DNA of 64,000 nucleotides from Lacinutrix sp. 5H-3-7-4 (GCF_000211855.2 NC_015638.1:1798001-1862000); one strand, 5' to 3'. Shown: positions 8,797 through 19,240, numbered from the stretch's first letter. The notes: generated from the letters alone by a model not told the origin. A program made the numbers and translations.

Positions 8797-9255
8797 ATGG
8801 TAGATAATTTTGAAAATGAATATTTCGGAATAGGAATACAAAACGGAAAAACGCCCGAAAACTTAGGTGTACTTTGGCGAACCGCACAAAATCTAGGAGC
8901 AAGTTATATTTTTACAATAGGTAATCGTTATGCAAAGCAAGCTTGTGATACGCATAATGCGGTAAAATCTATGCCTTATTTTCATTATAAAACGTTCGAA
9001 GATTTTTATAAAAATATTCCTAAAGGCGCAAGATTAGTTGGTGTGGAGTTAGATGATAGTGCTGTAGCGCTAGAAACCTTTCATCATCCAAGACGTTGCG
9101 TATACCTTTTAGGAGCAGAAGATCATGGTTTATCTAAGCAAGCTATAGAAAAAAGCCATTTTTTAGTTAAATTTAAATCGCAATTAAGTTTAAATGTAGC
9201 AGTCGCAGGAAGTATTGTTATGTATGATAGAGGAATAAACAAACCAAGGTCGTAA
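8797..9255 (+). CDS. TrmH/SpoU-family RNA 2'-O-methyltransferase
   Basis: A compact 152-residue SPOUT methyltransferase made only of the knotted catalytic domain. Motif 1 is KTPENLGVLWRTAQNLGA (about 18-35); motif 2 is YLLGAEDHGLS (about 107-117); motif 3 is LSLNVAVAGSIVMYD (about 133-147), the SAM-binding trefoil knot. The missing N-terminal RNA-binding domain puts it near the TrmL-like small members, which modify tRNA wobble positions, but the exact target cannot be assigned. It lies 29 bases upstream of era, so the two genes probably form an RNA-maturation operon. Confidence 0.85.
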   Translation: MVDNFENEYFGIGIQNGKTPENLGVLWRTAQNLGASYIFTIGNRYAKQACDTHNAVKSMPYFHYKTFEDFYKNIPKGARLVGVELDDSAVALETFHHPRRCVYLLGAEDHGLSKQAIEKSHFLVKFKSQLSLNVAVAGSIVMYDRGINKPRS

Positions 9256-9284
9256 CTTTGCAACCTATTAAAACAAAAAAGAGT

Positions 9285-10166
9285 ATGAGTCATAAAGCAG
9301 GCTTTGTAAATATTATTGGAAATCCTAATGTTGGGAAATCTACACTAATGAATGCCTTTGTAGGTGAAAAATTATCTATAATAACCTCTAAGGCGCAAAC
9401 AACACGACACCGTATTTTAGGTATTGTAAATGGAGAAAATTTTCAAGTTGTATTAAGTGATACACCTGGAATTATTAAACCTGCTTACGAGTTACAAGCC
9501 TCTATGATGGATTTTGTAAAATCTGCTTTTGATGATGCCGATTTACTTATCTACATGGTAGAAATAGGTGAAAAAGAATTAAAAGATGAAGCTTTTTTTA
9601 ATAAAATAACCAATGCAAAAATTCCTGTTTTATTATTATTAAATAAAATAGATAAATCTAATCAAGTACAATTAGAAGAACAAGTGCAATTATGGGCTAC
9701 AAAAGTACCTAATGCCGAAATTATTGCAATATCTGCTTTAGAAGGTTTTAATGTAAAAGAAGTTTTTGATCGTATTATAGAGTTATTACCAGAATCACCA
9801 CCGTTTTACCCAAAAGATCAACTTACAGATAAGCCAGAACGTTTTTTTATAAACGAAACTATTCGCGAAAAAATCTTGATGCATTATAAAAAGGAAATAC
9901 CTTATGCAGTAGAGATTGATACCGAAGAGTTTTTTGAAGAAGAAGAAATTATTAGAGTACGATCTGTAATAATGGTTGAGCGCGAAACACAAAAAGGAAT
10001 TATTATAGGTCACAAAGGTAGTGCCTTAAAACGTGTTGGAGTAGAAGCTAGAAAAGATTTAGAAACATTTTTTGGTAAACAAATTCACTTAGAATTATAC
10101 GTAAAAGTTAATAAAAACTGGAGGAGTAATCAACGCCAGTTAAAACGCTTTGGTTACAATCAGTAA
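9285..10166 (+). CDS. era: GTPase Era
   Basis: A 293-residue Era GTPase that binds the 3' end of 16S rRNA during 30S assembly. The G motifs are intact: GNPNVGKS (G1), the TTR switch, DTPG (G3) and NKID (G4), followed by a C-terminal KH domain with the GHKG loop and LELYVKVNKNWR. The ATG at 9285 is preferred over an upstream in-frame TTG at 9258, because it places the standard SHKAGFVNIIG start right after Met. Downstream of the TrmH-like gene. Confidence 0.97.
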   Translation: MSHKAGFVNIIGNPNVGKSTLMNAFVGEKLSIITSKAQTTRHRILGIVNGENFQVVLSDTPGIIKPAYELQASMMDFVKSAFDDADLLIYMVEIGEKELKDEAFFNKITNAKIPVLLLLNKIDKSNQVQLEEQVQLWATKVPNAEIIAISALEGFNVKEVFDRIIELLPESPPFYPKDQLTDKPERFFINETIREKILMHYKKEIPYAVEIDTEEFFEEEEIIRVRSVIMVERETQKGIIIGHKGSALKRVGVEARKDLETFFGKQIHLELYVKVNKNWRSNQRQLKRFGYNQ

Positions 10167-10198
10167 ATAATAACGTTACATTCATTTAAAAAACAACT

Positions 10199-10206
10199 TA
10201 CTTTTG
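10199..10206 (+). promoter_or_regulatory. TAnnTTTG -7 box for the choice-of-anchor I gene
   Basis: TACTTTTG lies 90 bases upstream of the ATG at 10296 and just after era, giving the next gene its own promoter. Confidence 0.5.
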
Positions 10207-10295
10207 GATTAAAAAACTAAGGATTTGTTGTGGTTGGCATAACATTTAAGTTAAGCTATTATTTCAATTTTATGGTTAAACAATAAACCAAAATA

Positions 10296-11825
10296 ATGAA
10301 ATACTTTAAACCAACCACATTAGCTTTAATAGCATTACTTTCTTTTAGTTGTCAAGATGATGATGACACAACTATTGTAACAGAACCTGTTAATACAGAA
10401 GTTAATTTTCAATACAAAACAACAATTAATGTTGGAGGAGAAGCTTCAGCCGAAATTTCAGCATTCGATTCTTCTACAAATAAGTTATTTGTTACAAATG
10501 TAGAATCCAACGAAATTTCAATTTATAATATTTCAGATTTAGATACACCTGTACAAGAAACATCAATTAGTTTAAATGCTTTTGGAGTTCCAAATAGTGT
10601 TTCAGTATCTAACGGGAAATTAGCTATTGCAGTAGAAGCAAACGTTAAACAAAATCCTGGAAAAATATTAGTTTACAATACAACAGATGCTACATTAATT
10701 AATGAATATACTGTTGGAGCATTACCAGACATGGTAACATTTTCTAATAATGGAAATTTAATCGTATCTGCTAACGAGGGAGAACCAAATGCAGATTATA
10801 CTGTTGATCCAATGGGAACAATTAGTATTATTGATTTAAACGACGATTCTATAACAACATTAGATTTTACATCATTTAATACACAGGAAGAAACTTTAAA
10901 ATCTCAAAACTTTAGAGTTTTTGGACCTAATGCTAGTTTAGCACAAGATGTAGAACCAGAATATATTACAATATCAGACGATTCTCAAACGGCTTGGGTA
11001 TCATTACAAGAAAACAACGGTATTGCAAAAGTAAATTTAGTAACAAAAACTATTGAAACTATATATCCATTAGGGTATAAGGACCATATGTTACCTCAAA
11101 ACAGTTTAGATGCTAGTAATGACGATGGAGAAACAGTTTTAAAAAATTGGCCAGTTCGTGGTTTATACCAACCAGATGCAATTACTTACGTAAATATTTT
11201 AGGTACAGATTATATTATTTCTGCTAACGAAGGTGATGCAAGAGAATATGATGGTTCACCAGGTTATATAGGAGAAGAGCGTATTAAAGATTTAAATTTA
11301 GACCCAACAGCTTTTCCTGCTATAGAGAATTTTCAGGATGATGCTAATTTAGGTCGTTTAAAAGCTATGATTTCTGAAGGTGATACAGATAACGATGGCG
11401 ATTACGATGTGTTATACTCTTATGGCGCACGTTCTTTTACAATTTGGAATGGAAATGGAGCTAAGGTTTACGATAGTGGTAATAGTATAGCAACAGAAAC
11501 ACTAGCAGCAACACCAGCTAATTTTAATGATGGTGATGGTAGAAGTGATGATAAAGGAGCAGAGCCAGAAAGTGTAGAGGTTTTAAACTTGGGTAACCAA
11601 CGTTATATTCTTTTTGTAGGCTTAGAAAGAACAGATCAAATTATGGTTTACGATATTACAAATCCTGCTGCTCCAGTATTTTTAACTATCTTATCTCATA
11701 GTGGAGATGAAGCACCAGAAGGATTATTAATTGTGCCAGCAATAAACAGTCCAAATGAGAGAGACTTGCTAATAGTCTCAAATGAAGATAGTGGTACTGT
11801 AACTATTTACGAAAACCAACAGTAA
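10296..11825 (+). CDS. Choice-of-anchor I family lipoprotein (alkaline-phosphatase-like beta-propeller)
   Basis: A 509-residue lipoprotein. The signal peptide MKYFKPTTLALIALLSFSC has Cys19 followed by QDDDD, an acidic stretch typical of surface-exported Bacteroidota lipoproteins. The rest is a repeated beta-propeller: GALPDMVTFSNNGNLIVSAN near 141-160, ANEGEPNADY and ANEGDAREYDG, both typical of the choice-of-anchor I / PhoA-annotated family, and a C-terminal ILSHSGDEAPEGLL. Members are often called alkaline phosphatases, but I see no classical PhoA active site, so that name is not supported. It is monocistronic, with its own promoter-like box and terminator. Confidence 0.82.
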   Translation: MKYFKPTTLALIALLSFSCQDDDDTTIVTEPVNTEVNFQYKTTINVGGEASAEISAFDSSTNKLFVTNVESNEISIYNISDLDTPVQETSISLNAFGVPNSVSVSNGKLAIAVEANVKQNPGKILVYNTTDATLINEYTVGALPDMVTFSNNGNLIVSANEGEPNADYTVDPMGTISIIDLNDDSITTLDFTSFNTQEETLKSQNFRVFGPNASLAQDVEPEYITISDDSQTAWVSLQENNGIAKVNLVTKTIETIYPLGYKDHMLPQNSLDASNDDGETVLKNWPVRGLYQPDAITYVNILGTDYIISANEGDAREYDGSPGYIGEERIKDLNLDPTAFPAIENFQDDANLGRLKAMISEGDTDNDGDYDVLYSYGARSFTIWNGNGAKVYDSGNSIATETLAATPANFNDGDGRSDDKGAEPESVEVLNLGNQRYILFVGLERTDQIMVYDITNPAAPVFLTILSHSGDEAPEGLLIVPAINSPNERDLLIVSNEDSGTVTIYENQQ

Positions 11826-11844
11826 AATTAATAATCAAAATAAT

Positions 11845-11881
11845 AAAATGCTTTGTCTTAAATATTTAGGCAAAGCATTTT
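11845..11881 (+). terminator. Intrinsic terminator
   Basis: An 11-bp perfect stem (11845-11855 with 11871-11881) with the T-run at 11878-11883. It lies 20 bases after the stop of the choice-of-anchor gene. Confidence 0.85.
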
Positions 11882-11938
11882 TTGATTTAAATACTTATAA
11901 AGATTAAAAAAATGTGTATTTTATCTTAAACTAAACAT

Positions 11939-11946
11939 TACCTTTG
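11939..11946 (+). promoter_or_regulatory. TAnnTTTG -7 box for der
   Basis: TACCTTTG lies 42 bases upstream of the der ATG, leaving a leader of about 35 nt. Confidence 0.55.
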
Positions 11947-11988
11947 CAGCCGCTTACAGGATATGTAATGCAGACTAAAACATAAATT

Positions 11989-13296
11989 ATGAGTAATATA
12001 GTAGCTATAGTAGGAAGACCAAATGTTGGAAAATCAACATTCTTTAACCGTTTAATACAACGTCGTGAGGCGATTGTAGATGCCGTTAGTGGAGTGACTA
12101 GAGATCGCCATTATGGTAAAAGTGATTGGAATGGAAAAGAATTCTCCTTAATAGATACTGGAGGTTATGTTAAAGGAAGTGACGATATTTTTGAAGCCGA
12201 AATAGATAAACAAGTAGAGTTAGCTATTGAAGAAGCAGATGCTATAATTTTTATGGTAGATGTAGAAGCTGGAGTTACAGGAATGGATGAAGATGTTGCT
12301 AGACTATTACGAAAAGTAACAAAACCAGTTTTTTTAGTTGTAAATAAAGTCGATAACGGAAAAAGAGCAGAAGATGCAGTAGAGTTTTATAGTCTTGGTT
12401 TAGGAGATTATTTTACAATAGCAAGTATAAACGGAAGCGGTACAGGAGATTTACTAGACGCATTAGTTGAAGCCTTACCAGAACAGGAAGAAGAAGAAGA
12501 AAAAGACGAGTTGCCACGATTTGCTGTAGTTGGTCGTCCTAATGCAGGTAAATCATCATTTATTAATGCTTTAATAGGAGAAGATAGATATATTGTTACA
12601 GATATTGCAGGAACCACTCGTGATGCTATAGATACAAAGTATAACCGCTTTGGTTTCGATTTTAATTTAGTTGATACTGCAGGAATTAGAAAAAAATCTA
12701 AAGTAAAAGAAGATCTAGAATTTTACTCTGTTATGCGTAGTGTTAGAGCTATAGAACATAGTGATGTATGCTTATTAGTTGTAGATGCAAATAGAGGTTT
12801 CGATGGGCAAGTACAAAACATTTTTTGGTTAGCCGAAAGAAATAGAAAAGGTATTGTAATACTAGTTAATAAATGGGATTTAGTAGAAAAAGACAATAAA
12901 ACTACTAACGAATTTGAAAAATATATTCGTTCTCAAATCGAACCATTTACAGATGTGCCAATTGTATTTATCTCTGCGCTTACAAAGCAACGTATTTATA
13001 AAGCAATAGAAACAGCTGTTGAGGTTTATAAAAACCGAAGTAAAAAAATTAAAACAAGTGTTTTAAATGATACTTTACTACCAATAATAGAAAATTATCC
13101 ACCACCAGCATATAAAGGTAAGTTTGTAAAAATTAAATACATAATGCAACTACCTACACCACAACCACAATTTGCATTTTTCTGTAATTTACCGCAATAC
13201 GTTAGAGAACCTTACAAGCGTTTTTTAGAAAATAAATTACGTGATTTATTTGATTTTGAAGGTGTTCCGGTAAGTGTATATATGCGTAAAAAATAA
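11989..13296 (+). CDS. der: GTPase Der (EngA), double-GTPase ribosome assembly factor
   Basis: A 435-residue tandem GTPase needed for 50S subunit maturation. The first G domain (about 1-165) has [13 protein letters not shown] and NKVD; the second (about 175-350) has GRPNAGKSS, the TTR switch, DTAG and NKWD; a KH-like C-terminal domain ends in [11 protein letters not shown]. An acidic EEEEEEKDE linker (about 166-174) separates the two domains. The length is normal. It has its own promoter-like box and stands separate from the era operon. Confidence 0.97.
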   Translation: MSNIVAIVGRPNVGKSTFFNRLIQRREAIVDAVSGVTRDRHYGKSDWNGKEFSLIDTGGYVKGSDDIFEAEIDKQVELAIEEADAIIFMVDVEAGVTGMDEDVARLLRKVTKPVFLVVNKVDNGKRAEDAVEFYSLGLGDYFTIASINGSGTGDLLDALVEALPEQEEEEEKDELPRFAVVGRPNAGKSSFINALIGEDRYIVTDIAGTTRDAIDTKYNRFGFDFNLVDTAGIRKKSKVKEDLEFYSVMRSVRAIEHSDVCLLVVDANRGFDGQVQNIFWLAERNRKGIVILVNKWDLVEKDNKTTNEFEKYIRSQIEPFTDVPIVFISALTKQRIYKAIETAVEVYKNRSKKIKTSVLNDTLLPIIENYPPPAYKGKFVKIKYIMQLPTPQPQFAFFCNLPQYVREPYKRFLENKLRDLFDFEGVPVSVYMRKK

Positions 13297-13385
13297 ATAA
13301 AAGGGTTAGGTTAAGTAACAAAAAGAATTAAAGAACTAACAGGTTATGCATTCAAAAGTAAAAAACTTGTTTACTTTTACGTTTC

Positions 13386-15818
13386 ATGTTATTTAAAAAT
13401 AAAACAGTATTACTAACAGCATTAGCATTAGTTGCTATTTGTATGTCTTGGGCTCAAAATAATCCGCCAGAAATTATAGCTGCGGGAAATATAAATTATT
13501 GTCCAGGATCAAATGTACCTATAGTTTCTAATGTGTCTATAACCGATCCAGACGCCGGAGATACAACTTTAGATGTAGTCGTTATTCAAATTTCTCAAGG
13601 TTACAGTCAAGGAGAAGATGTTTTAATGTTAAGTAACTTACAACCAAATATTATAGCAACTTGGTCTGCTATTCAAGGAGAGCTTACACTATCAGGAACC
13701 GCATCATTTTCAGAATACGAGACAGCAATTTTAGCTGTGGTTTTTCAAACATCTCAAACCAGTTTTAATGAAGATAAAACCATATCCATTAACTTAGGTA
13801 ACGCTAATTATTTACCTTCAACAGGACATTATTATTTTTATGTTTCTAATGAAGGAATTCGTTGGGACGATGCTAAAACTGCTGCCGAAAATCAAACTTT
13901 TTTTGGTTTACAAGGGTATTTAGCAACAATAACAACTGCTGAAGAATCTCAACTTGCAGGAGAGCAAAGTCCAGGTACAGGCTGGATAGGTGCTAACGAT
14001 GTAGATAATGAGGGCGAATGGAAATGGGTTACTGGTCCAGAAGCTGGTACTGTGTTTTGGATTGGTAATTTTAATGGTTCTACACAAAACAATGCGTTTA
14101 GTTTTTGGAATAATGCAGAACCTAACAATTTTGGAGGTAACGAGCATTACGCACATATTACAGATCCCAGTATTGGTAATCCTGGCTCTTGGAACGATTT
14201 ACCAATTGCTGGAGATGTAGTAGGAAGTCCTTATCATCCTCAAGGTTATTTAGTAGAATTTGGTGGTATGCCAGGCGATGCACAAGTAAACTTATCTGCA
14301 AGCACAACTATTGTTACACCTAAAATACTTGGAATAAGTACTCTTGATTTTTGTGAAAACACTCCAGTTTCTTTAACACTACAAACTAATACAGATACTG
14401 TTTTATGGTTTGACTCGGCAACATCTACAACTCCTATTTTTAATGGTTTAACATTTAATCCTTCAATTTCTACAACAACAAATTATTGGGTTAGTCCTAT
14501 GTTTTCTGGCTGTAACACACCTGCAAAAACTCAAATTACAGCAACAATAAATCAACAACCTATAGCAAATTCAATAACAATTTTCGAGTGTAATGATAAT
14601 TTCACGACTAACGGTATAGCAACTTTTGTATTAAATAATAGCGCAAATGATATTTCTGGAGCAATACCAAATACAACAGTTGAGTTTTTTGAAGATTCAA
14701 ATTTAAGTAATAGCATTAATGGAGAAGCTTTTGTAAATACAACAAATCCTCAAACTATATACGCTAGAGTAACAAATACAAATACAGGTTGTAGTCGTCA
14801 TACAGCAATTGTTTTAGAAGTAGGAACAAACGTTTTAAATAATGCTACACTTATTAGTTGTGAAGATTTAGGTAGCGATGGAATAACAACATTTAACCTT
14901 TTAGATGCAAGTGCACAATTAGTGCAAGGTTTACCACCTGGAATTAATTTGGAGTTTTATGAGACACTACAAGATGTGGAGTTGCAAACAAATGCTTTAA
15001 ATACAACATACACTAATACGGTTCCATTTTTGCAAACACTTTACGTTATGGGAAATGAAAACGGAAATTGTTATGGTGTTTCAGAACTTAGTTTACAAGT
15101 TGAAAATTTACCAGAAACAATTGGAGACTCTCAAAAATATTATTGTTTAAATAATTATCCAGGAACTATAAATATTTCAAGCGGTGTTGTTTTAGATAAT
15201 TCAAATTATACATATAGTTGGTCTACAGGAGACACTCAAGAAACCATTCAAATTAATGAAATAGGAATTTATAGTGTAACTATTACAAACTCACAAACAC
15301 AATGTGAAACAACAAGAATTATAGACGTGTTGCCATCTAATATAGCAACTTTTGTAGATGTAAATGTTGAAGATATAGTTGAGAATAATTCCATTTTTGT
15401 TTTAGTATCTGGAGAAGGCGAATATGAATTTGCTTTAGACAATAGTTTGGGTCCATATCAGGTTTCCAATAACTTTATAGGTGTAAGTCCAGGAAACCAT
15501 ACTGTTTATGTAAAAGATGTTTTAAATAATTGCGGTACTGTTTCTACTAATGTCAATGTTATTGGTTATCCTTACTTTTTTACACCTAATGGAGACAATA
15601 AAAATGAAACTTGGAGTATAGATGGCTTAAATACTAACGAAATCTTTCAGGTTTTAATTTTTAATCGTTTTGGTAAACATCTACAAACATTAAACAATCT
15701 TAATCCTAAATGGGATGGAAGATACAAGGGAGCTTTGCTTCCAACTTCAGATTATTGGTTTTCTGCCACTCTACAAAACGGGAAAAATTTTACAGGCCAT
15801 TTTACGCTTAAGCGATAA
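13386..15818 (+). CDS. C-type lectin domain protein with T9SS type B sorting domain
   Basis: An 810-residue secreted protein. Signal peptide to about residue 23 (SWAQ). A Ca-binding C-type lectin domain follows at 148-293 with the sugar-specificity triad EPN at 245-247 and WND at 269-271, the classic mannose/glucose-type Ca2+ site. Ig-like repeats with paired Cys and Gly-Asn-rich beta strands come next. The C-terminal gliding-motility-associated domain (about 725-810, starting FFTPNGDNKNETWSI) is a type B signal for T9SS export. It is probably a surface adhesin that binds polysaccharide. TACTTTTA ends 6 bases before the ATG. Confidence 0.87.
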   Translation: MLFKNKTVLLTALALVAICMSWAQNNPPEIIAAGNINYCPGSNVPIVSNVSITDPDAGDTTLDVVVIQISQGYSQGEDVLMLSNLQPNIIATWSAIQGELTLSGTASFSEYETAILAVVFQTSQTSFNEDKTISINLGNANYLPSTGHYYFYVSNEGIRWDDAKTAAENQTFFGLQGYLATITTAEESQLAGEQSPGTGWIGANDVDNEGEWKWVTGPEAGTVFWIGNFNGSTQNNAFSFWNNAEPNNFGGNEHYAHITDPSIGNPGSWNDLPIAGDVVGSPYHPQGYLVEFGGMPGDAQVNLSASTTIVTPKILGISTLDFCENTPVSLTLQTNTDTVLWFDSATSTTPIFNGLTFNPSISTTTNYWVSPMFSGCNTPAKTQITATINQQPIANSITIFECNDNFTTNGIATFVLNNSANDISGAIPNTTVEFFEDSNLSNSINGEAFVNTTNPQTIYARVTNTNTGCSRHTAIVLEVGTNVLNNATLISCEDLGSDGITTFNLLDASAQLVQGLPPGINLEFYETLQDVELQTNALNTTYTNTVPFLQTLYVMGNENGNCYGVSELSLQVENLPETIGDSQKYYCLNNYPGTINISSGVVLDNSNYTYSWSTGDTQETIQINEIGIYSVTITNSQTQCETTRIIDVLPSNIATFVDVNVEDIVENNSIFVLVSGEGEYEFALDNSLGPYQVSNNFIGVSPGNHTVYVKDVLNNCGTVSTNVNVIGYPYFFTPNGDNKNETWSIDGLNTNEIFQVLIFNRFGKHLQTLNNLNPKWDGRYKGALLPTSDYWFSATLQNGKNFTGHFTLKR

Positions 15819-15947
15819 ATTCTAAAAAAAACAGTCTATTTAAGTAAATTTTATAATTCCTTTAAGAAAATCATAACATTACTGTGGTATTTTCGTTCTT
15901 GATATTACGCTATAAATATCATCAATCAAAAAACCAATCAAAAAAAT

Positions 15948-18731
15948 ATGCGAAAGCTACTTCTAATTGTTTCAATTTTATTTGTCTCAATTTCATTCTC
16001 ACAAACAAAAGATTTTTTAGTAACAGGAAAATTAATTGGCTCAGACGACCAGTTACCACTTGAGGCAGCCACAGTTTACTTGCAAAGAGTAAAAGACAGC
16101 TCTTTGGTTGCTTATACTATTTCCGACAGAAACGGAAACTTTAAATTAGAAGATGAAACAGGAGATAGTAACCTTAATTTATTCATTTCTTATGTAGGTT
16201 ATAAAACCTATTTTAAAGAGCTGAAAATGGATAAAAAAGAATTTAATTTAGGAACAGTTTCTCTAGAAATAAGTTCTAATACTTTAGATGAAGTTGTAAT
16301 AAAATCTGTCGCTCCGGTAACCATTAAAAAAGATACTTTAGAGTTTAACGTAAAATCTTTCAAAACTAAAAAAGACGCTAACGTAGAGGACTTGCTAAAA
16401 CAATTACCAGGAGTTGAGGTAGATGAAGAAGGAAAAATAAAAGTAAACGGAAAGGAAGTAAATAAAATTCTTGTAAACGGCAAACCGTTTTTTGGTGACG
16501 ACCCAACCATTACAACTAAAAACTTAACAAAAGATATTATAGAGAAAATTCAGATTGTAGATACCAAAACAAAATCTGAAGCCTTTACAGGAGAAGCTGG
16601 AGATAAAGAGAATAAAACCATTAACTTAACCATAAAAGAAGAAAACAATAAAGGTGTATTTGGGCGTGTTTCTGCTGGTGGAGGAACAGATGAAAGGTAT
16701 GAACTTGCCGGTATGGTTAATGTGTTTGATAATGATAGAAGAATAAGCGTTTTAGCAGGTGGTAATAATACTAATTCACCAGGTTTTAGCTTTGGTGAAA
16801 TTTCTAAAATGTTTGGTCGTGGCGGCGGCATGACATTTAATAGTAATGGTTCTTTTTCTATTGGAGGAAGATCTTTTGGTGGTGGACAAGGTATTACAAC
16901 CTCACAAAATATAGGTGCTAATTACGCCGATAAAATTGGTGAGAAAATTGAAGCTAATGGCGATTATTTTTATGCATCTAGTAGTTCTTTTAATGAGAGT
17001 TCTTCGCAAAGAGAAACCATTCTATCAGACTCTCGATTTTTTACAAATTCAAATTCTAGATCAGATAATGACACAGACAGTCACACTGTAAATCTAGAAT
17101 TTGAAATAGAAACAGATTCAACGTTTCAAATTAATATTGAGCCTTCATTTTCTTATTCAAAAAACAATACAAGATACAGTAATAACGACGAGACTTTAAA
17201 TAGCGACCGTGTTTTAACCAACCAATCTTCTACAAACTCTAATGTAGAAAGTTTTGCAAAACAATTTAAAAACGATTTAAGTGTAACTAAACGTTTAGGA
17301 AGTAAAGGCGCTTTTTTAAAGTTTGAATTAGAAAATACTATAGGAAGAAACGAAAGCGACGATTTCTTAAATTCTAATACCGAAATATTTGGTACAAACC
17401 CAGAAACAATAGTTAGAAACCAATACACAATAGGTGATAATGAAAGTAACGGTGTAACTGGAGAATTTACTTATAGATTACCGTTAATTGCTAAAAAATT
17501 ATTTTTAAATTTTGAGTACGAATACTCTCGAGATAGAGATGAAAACACACAAAGTACTTTCGATTTTGATGAAGTAAGCCAGACTTATTCAGAATTTAAT
17601 ACAGATTTAAGTACAGACTTTAATTATACAGATTCTAGAAGTATTCCAGGAATAGGAATAACCTATAGAGGTGAAAAATGGTCTACAAGATTTAATGCCA
17701 GTTATAACTTTAGAACACTTAAAAATGAAGATCTTCTACGTCCACAATTTAATGTAGAAAGAAAATTTAAAAATTTAGAATTAAGTTATAGCACAGATTA
17801 TAGATTTAGTGAAAAAGCATCATTGTATTTTAATTATAGATTACGAAATAATCCACCACAATTAAGACAATTACAAGCATTTACAGATGTATCAAACCCA
17901 TTAAATACCATAATAGGTAATCCAAATTTAGGACCTGCAAATAATCATAATTTCTATTTAGGTTTTAATAACTACGATTGGCAAAAACGTACAGGACTTT
18001 ATTTTAACTTAAACGGAAGCATAGACAATAACCAAGTCGTATCAAAAACAATTGTAGATCCAGAAAGTTTAGAGCGTGTAACAACATACGAAAACGTAGA
18101 TGGTAATTATAGATTTGGAGCCTCTGGAAGTTATAGTAAACGCATAAAAATAGATTCGGTTAAAAGTGTAAGATTACGTGGTGGCGCTTGGGCTAATTTT
18201 AATAGAAATATTAATTTTAATAATGATGTAAAATACTCAAGTAACGTAAGTAGTATTACACCAAATTTTGGTGTAGATTTTGTTTGGACTAAAGTATTAG
18301 AGTTTAAACCATACTATCGTATAACTTTTACAAATAATGCTTACGATATTGAAGCTTTTGAAGATAGAGAGTTTACAAGGCATTCTGCAGGATTAAGAAC
18401 AGCAACATTTTTACCAAAAAAATTAGAATGGCGTAACGATATAAGTTATAATTATAATCCAGATGTGGCAGATGGTTTTCAAAAAAGTGCTTGGTTCTGG
18501 AATTCTACTTTAGCATATTCTATTTTAAAAGATAAAGCAGCAATAACTTTAAAAGTTTACGATTTGCTTAACCAAAACACCAACGCTAGGCGTACAGCAA
18601 CTCAAGATTATATAGAAGATTCACAAAGTACAGTCCTGCAGCAGTTTTTTATGGTAAGCTTTAGTTGGAAGTTTAATAGTTTAGGACCAAAAGGAAAAAC
18701 AGGAGGAAATGATGTGTTTTTCTTCGATTAA
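15948..18731 (+). CDS. Outer-membrane beta-barrel protein, TonB-receptor-like with carboxypeptidase-like domain
   Basis: A 927-residue protein. Signal peptide MRKLLLIVSILFVSISFS. A CarboxypepD-regulatory-like domain spans about 22-110 and a plug-like region about 125-240 (NVEDLLKQLPGVEVDEEGKI). A Gly/Phe/Ser-rich insert at about 275-320 (RGGGMTFNSNGSFSIGG) is followed by a long outer-membrane beta-barrel. This is the OMP_b-brl-type receptor found in many Bacteroidota, distinct from SusC. Its ligand is unknown. The stop codon overlaps that of the convergent TPM lipoprotein gene by a few bases. Confidence 0.83.
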   Translation: MRKLLLIVSILFVSISFSQTKDFLVTGKLIGSDDQLPLEAATVYLQRVKDSSLVAYTISDRNGNFKLEDETGDSNLNLFISYVGYKTYFKELKMDKKEFNLGTVSLEISSNTLDEVVIKSVAPVTIKKDTLEFNVKSFKTKKDANVEDLLKQLPGVEVDEEGKIKVNGKEVNKILVNGKPFFGDDPTITTKNLTKDIIEKIQIVDTKTKSEAFTGEAGDKENKTINLTIKEENNKGVFGRVSAGGGTDERYELAGMVNVFDNDRRISVLAGGNNTNSPGFSFGEISKMFGRGGGMTFNSNGSFSIGGRSFGGGQGITTSQNIGANYADKIGEKIEANGDYFYASSSSFNESSSQRETILSDSRFFTNSNSRSDNDTDSHTVNLEFEIETDSTFQINIEPSFSYSKNNTRYSNNDETLNSDRVLTNQSSTNSNVESFAKQFKNDLSVTKRLGSKGAFLKFELENTIGRNESDDFLNSNTEIFGTNPETIVRNQYTIGDNESNGVTGEFTYRLPLIAKKLFLNFEYEYSRDRDENTQSTFDFDEVSQTYSEFNTDLSTDFNYTDSRSIPGIGITYRGEKWSTRFNASYNFRTLKNEDLLRPQFNVERKFKNLELSYSTDYRFSEKASLYFNYRLRNNPPQLRQLQAFTDVSNPLNTIIGNPNLGPANNHNFYLGFNNYDWQKRTGLYFNLNGSIDNNQVVSKTIVDPESLERVTTYENVDGNYRFGASGSYSKRIKIDSVKSVRLRGGAWANFNRNINFNNDVKYSSNVSSITPNFGVDFVWTKVLEFKPYYRITFTNNAYDIEAFEDREFTRHSAGLRTATFLPKKLEWRNDISYNYNPDVADGFQKSAWFWNSTLAYSILKDKAAITLKVYDLLNQNTNARRTATQDYIEDSQSTVLQQFFMVSFSWKFNSLGPKGKTGGNDVFFFD

Positions 18732-19201
18732 TTCCATTTAACAAAAATAGAATCTAATGCTATTGAAACACCTTTATAAAATTCCTGGTTTTTAAAATTA
18801 GGTACAATTGTATTTTCAATAATTGTATAAGCAACTGTATCTGTAATTTGTTTCTCTGTTCCTATACCCGTAGCAATCGCAATGGCTCGATCGTATCTAG
18901 AAATTAATAATAAAAGACCATTATTTTTTTCTTTTAACCCAACACCAAGTTGTGTGGCAAGTAACGTAGCATGATTTAATGCCGTTACATTTTTAGGTAA
19001 AGAGTCTATAGTATAAATACAAATTTGATTACTGGTTTTAAATTGGTGATTTTTAATTTTTTCTAAAAGAAATTTCGCTTCAGTGGTAGAAAATAAATTG
19101 GTGTAATCTTGAATAAAATTTTCATTTTTTTCAAGGTTAGAAACGTCTTGTTTACAAGAAATTGTAAATATGAAACATAAAAACAGTATGAAGTTTTTCA
19201 T
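18728..19201 (-). CDS. TPM domain lipoprotein
   Basis: A 157-residue lipoprotein (signal MKNFILFLCFIFTISC, Cys16) with one TPM (TLP18.3/Psb32/MOLO-1) domain. The family signs are KEKNNGLLLLISRYDRAIAIATGIGTEKQITD and the C-terminal YKGVSIALDSIFV. It is the third TPM gene in a row, 39 bases after the Gly-rich TPM gene. TPM proteins are envelope-associated and some have acid-phosphatase activity; this copy lacks a C-terminal membrane anchor. Its stop overlaps the convergent outer-membrane protein gene. Confidence 0.78.
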   Translation of the reverse strand: MKNFILFLCFIFTISCKQDVSNLEKNENFIQDYTNLFSTTEAKFLLEKIKNHQFKTSNQICIYTIDSLPKNVTALNHATLLATQLGVGLKEKNNGLLLLISRYDRAIAIATGIGTEKQITDTVAYTIIENTIVPNFKNQEFYKGVSIALDSIFVKWN

Positions 19202-19240
19202 ATTATAACTTCTGTTTTAAAAGTTAATTGTAATACTAAT

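Noticed and set aside
10296-11825. Alkaline phosphatase name for the choice-of-anchor I protein
   Set aside because: No PhoA-type Ser active site or metal triad was seen; the sequence is a propeller-type repeat protein.
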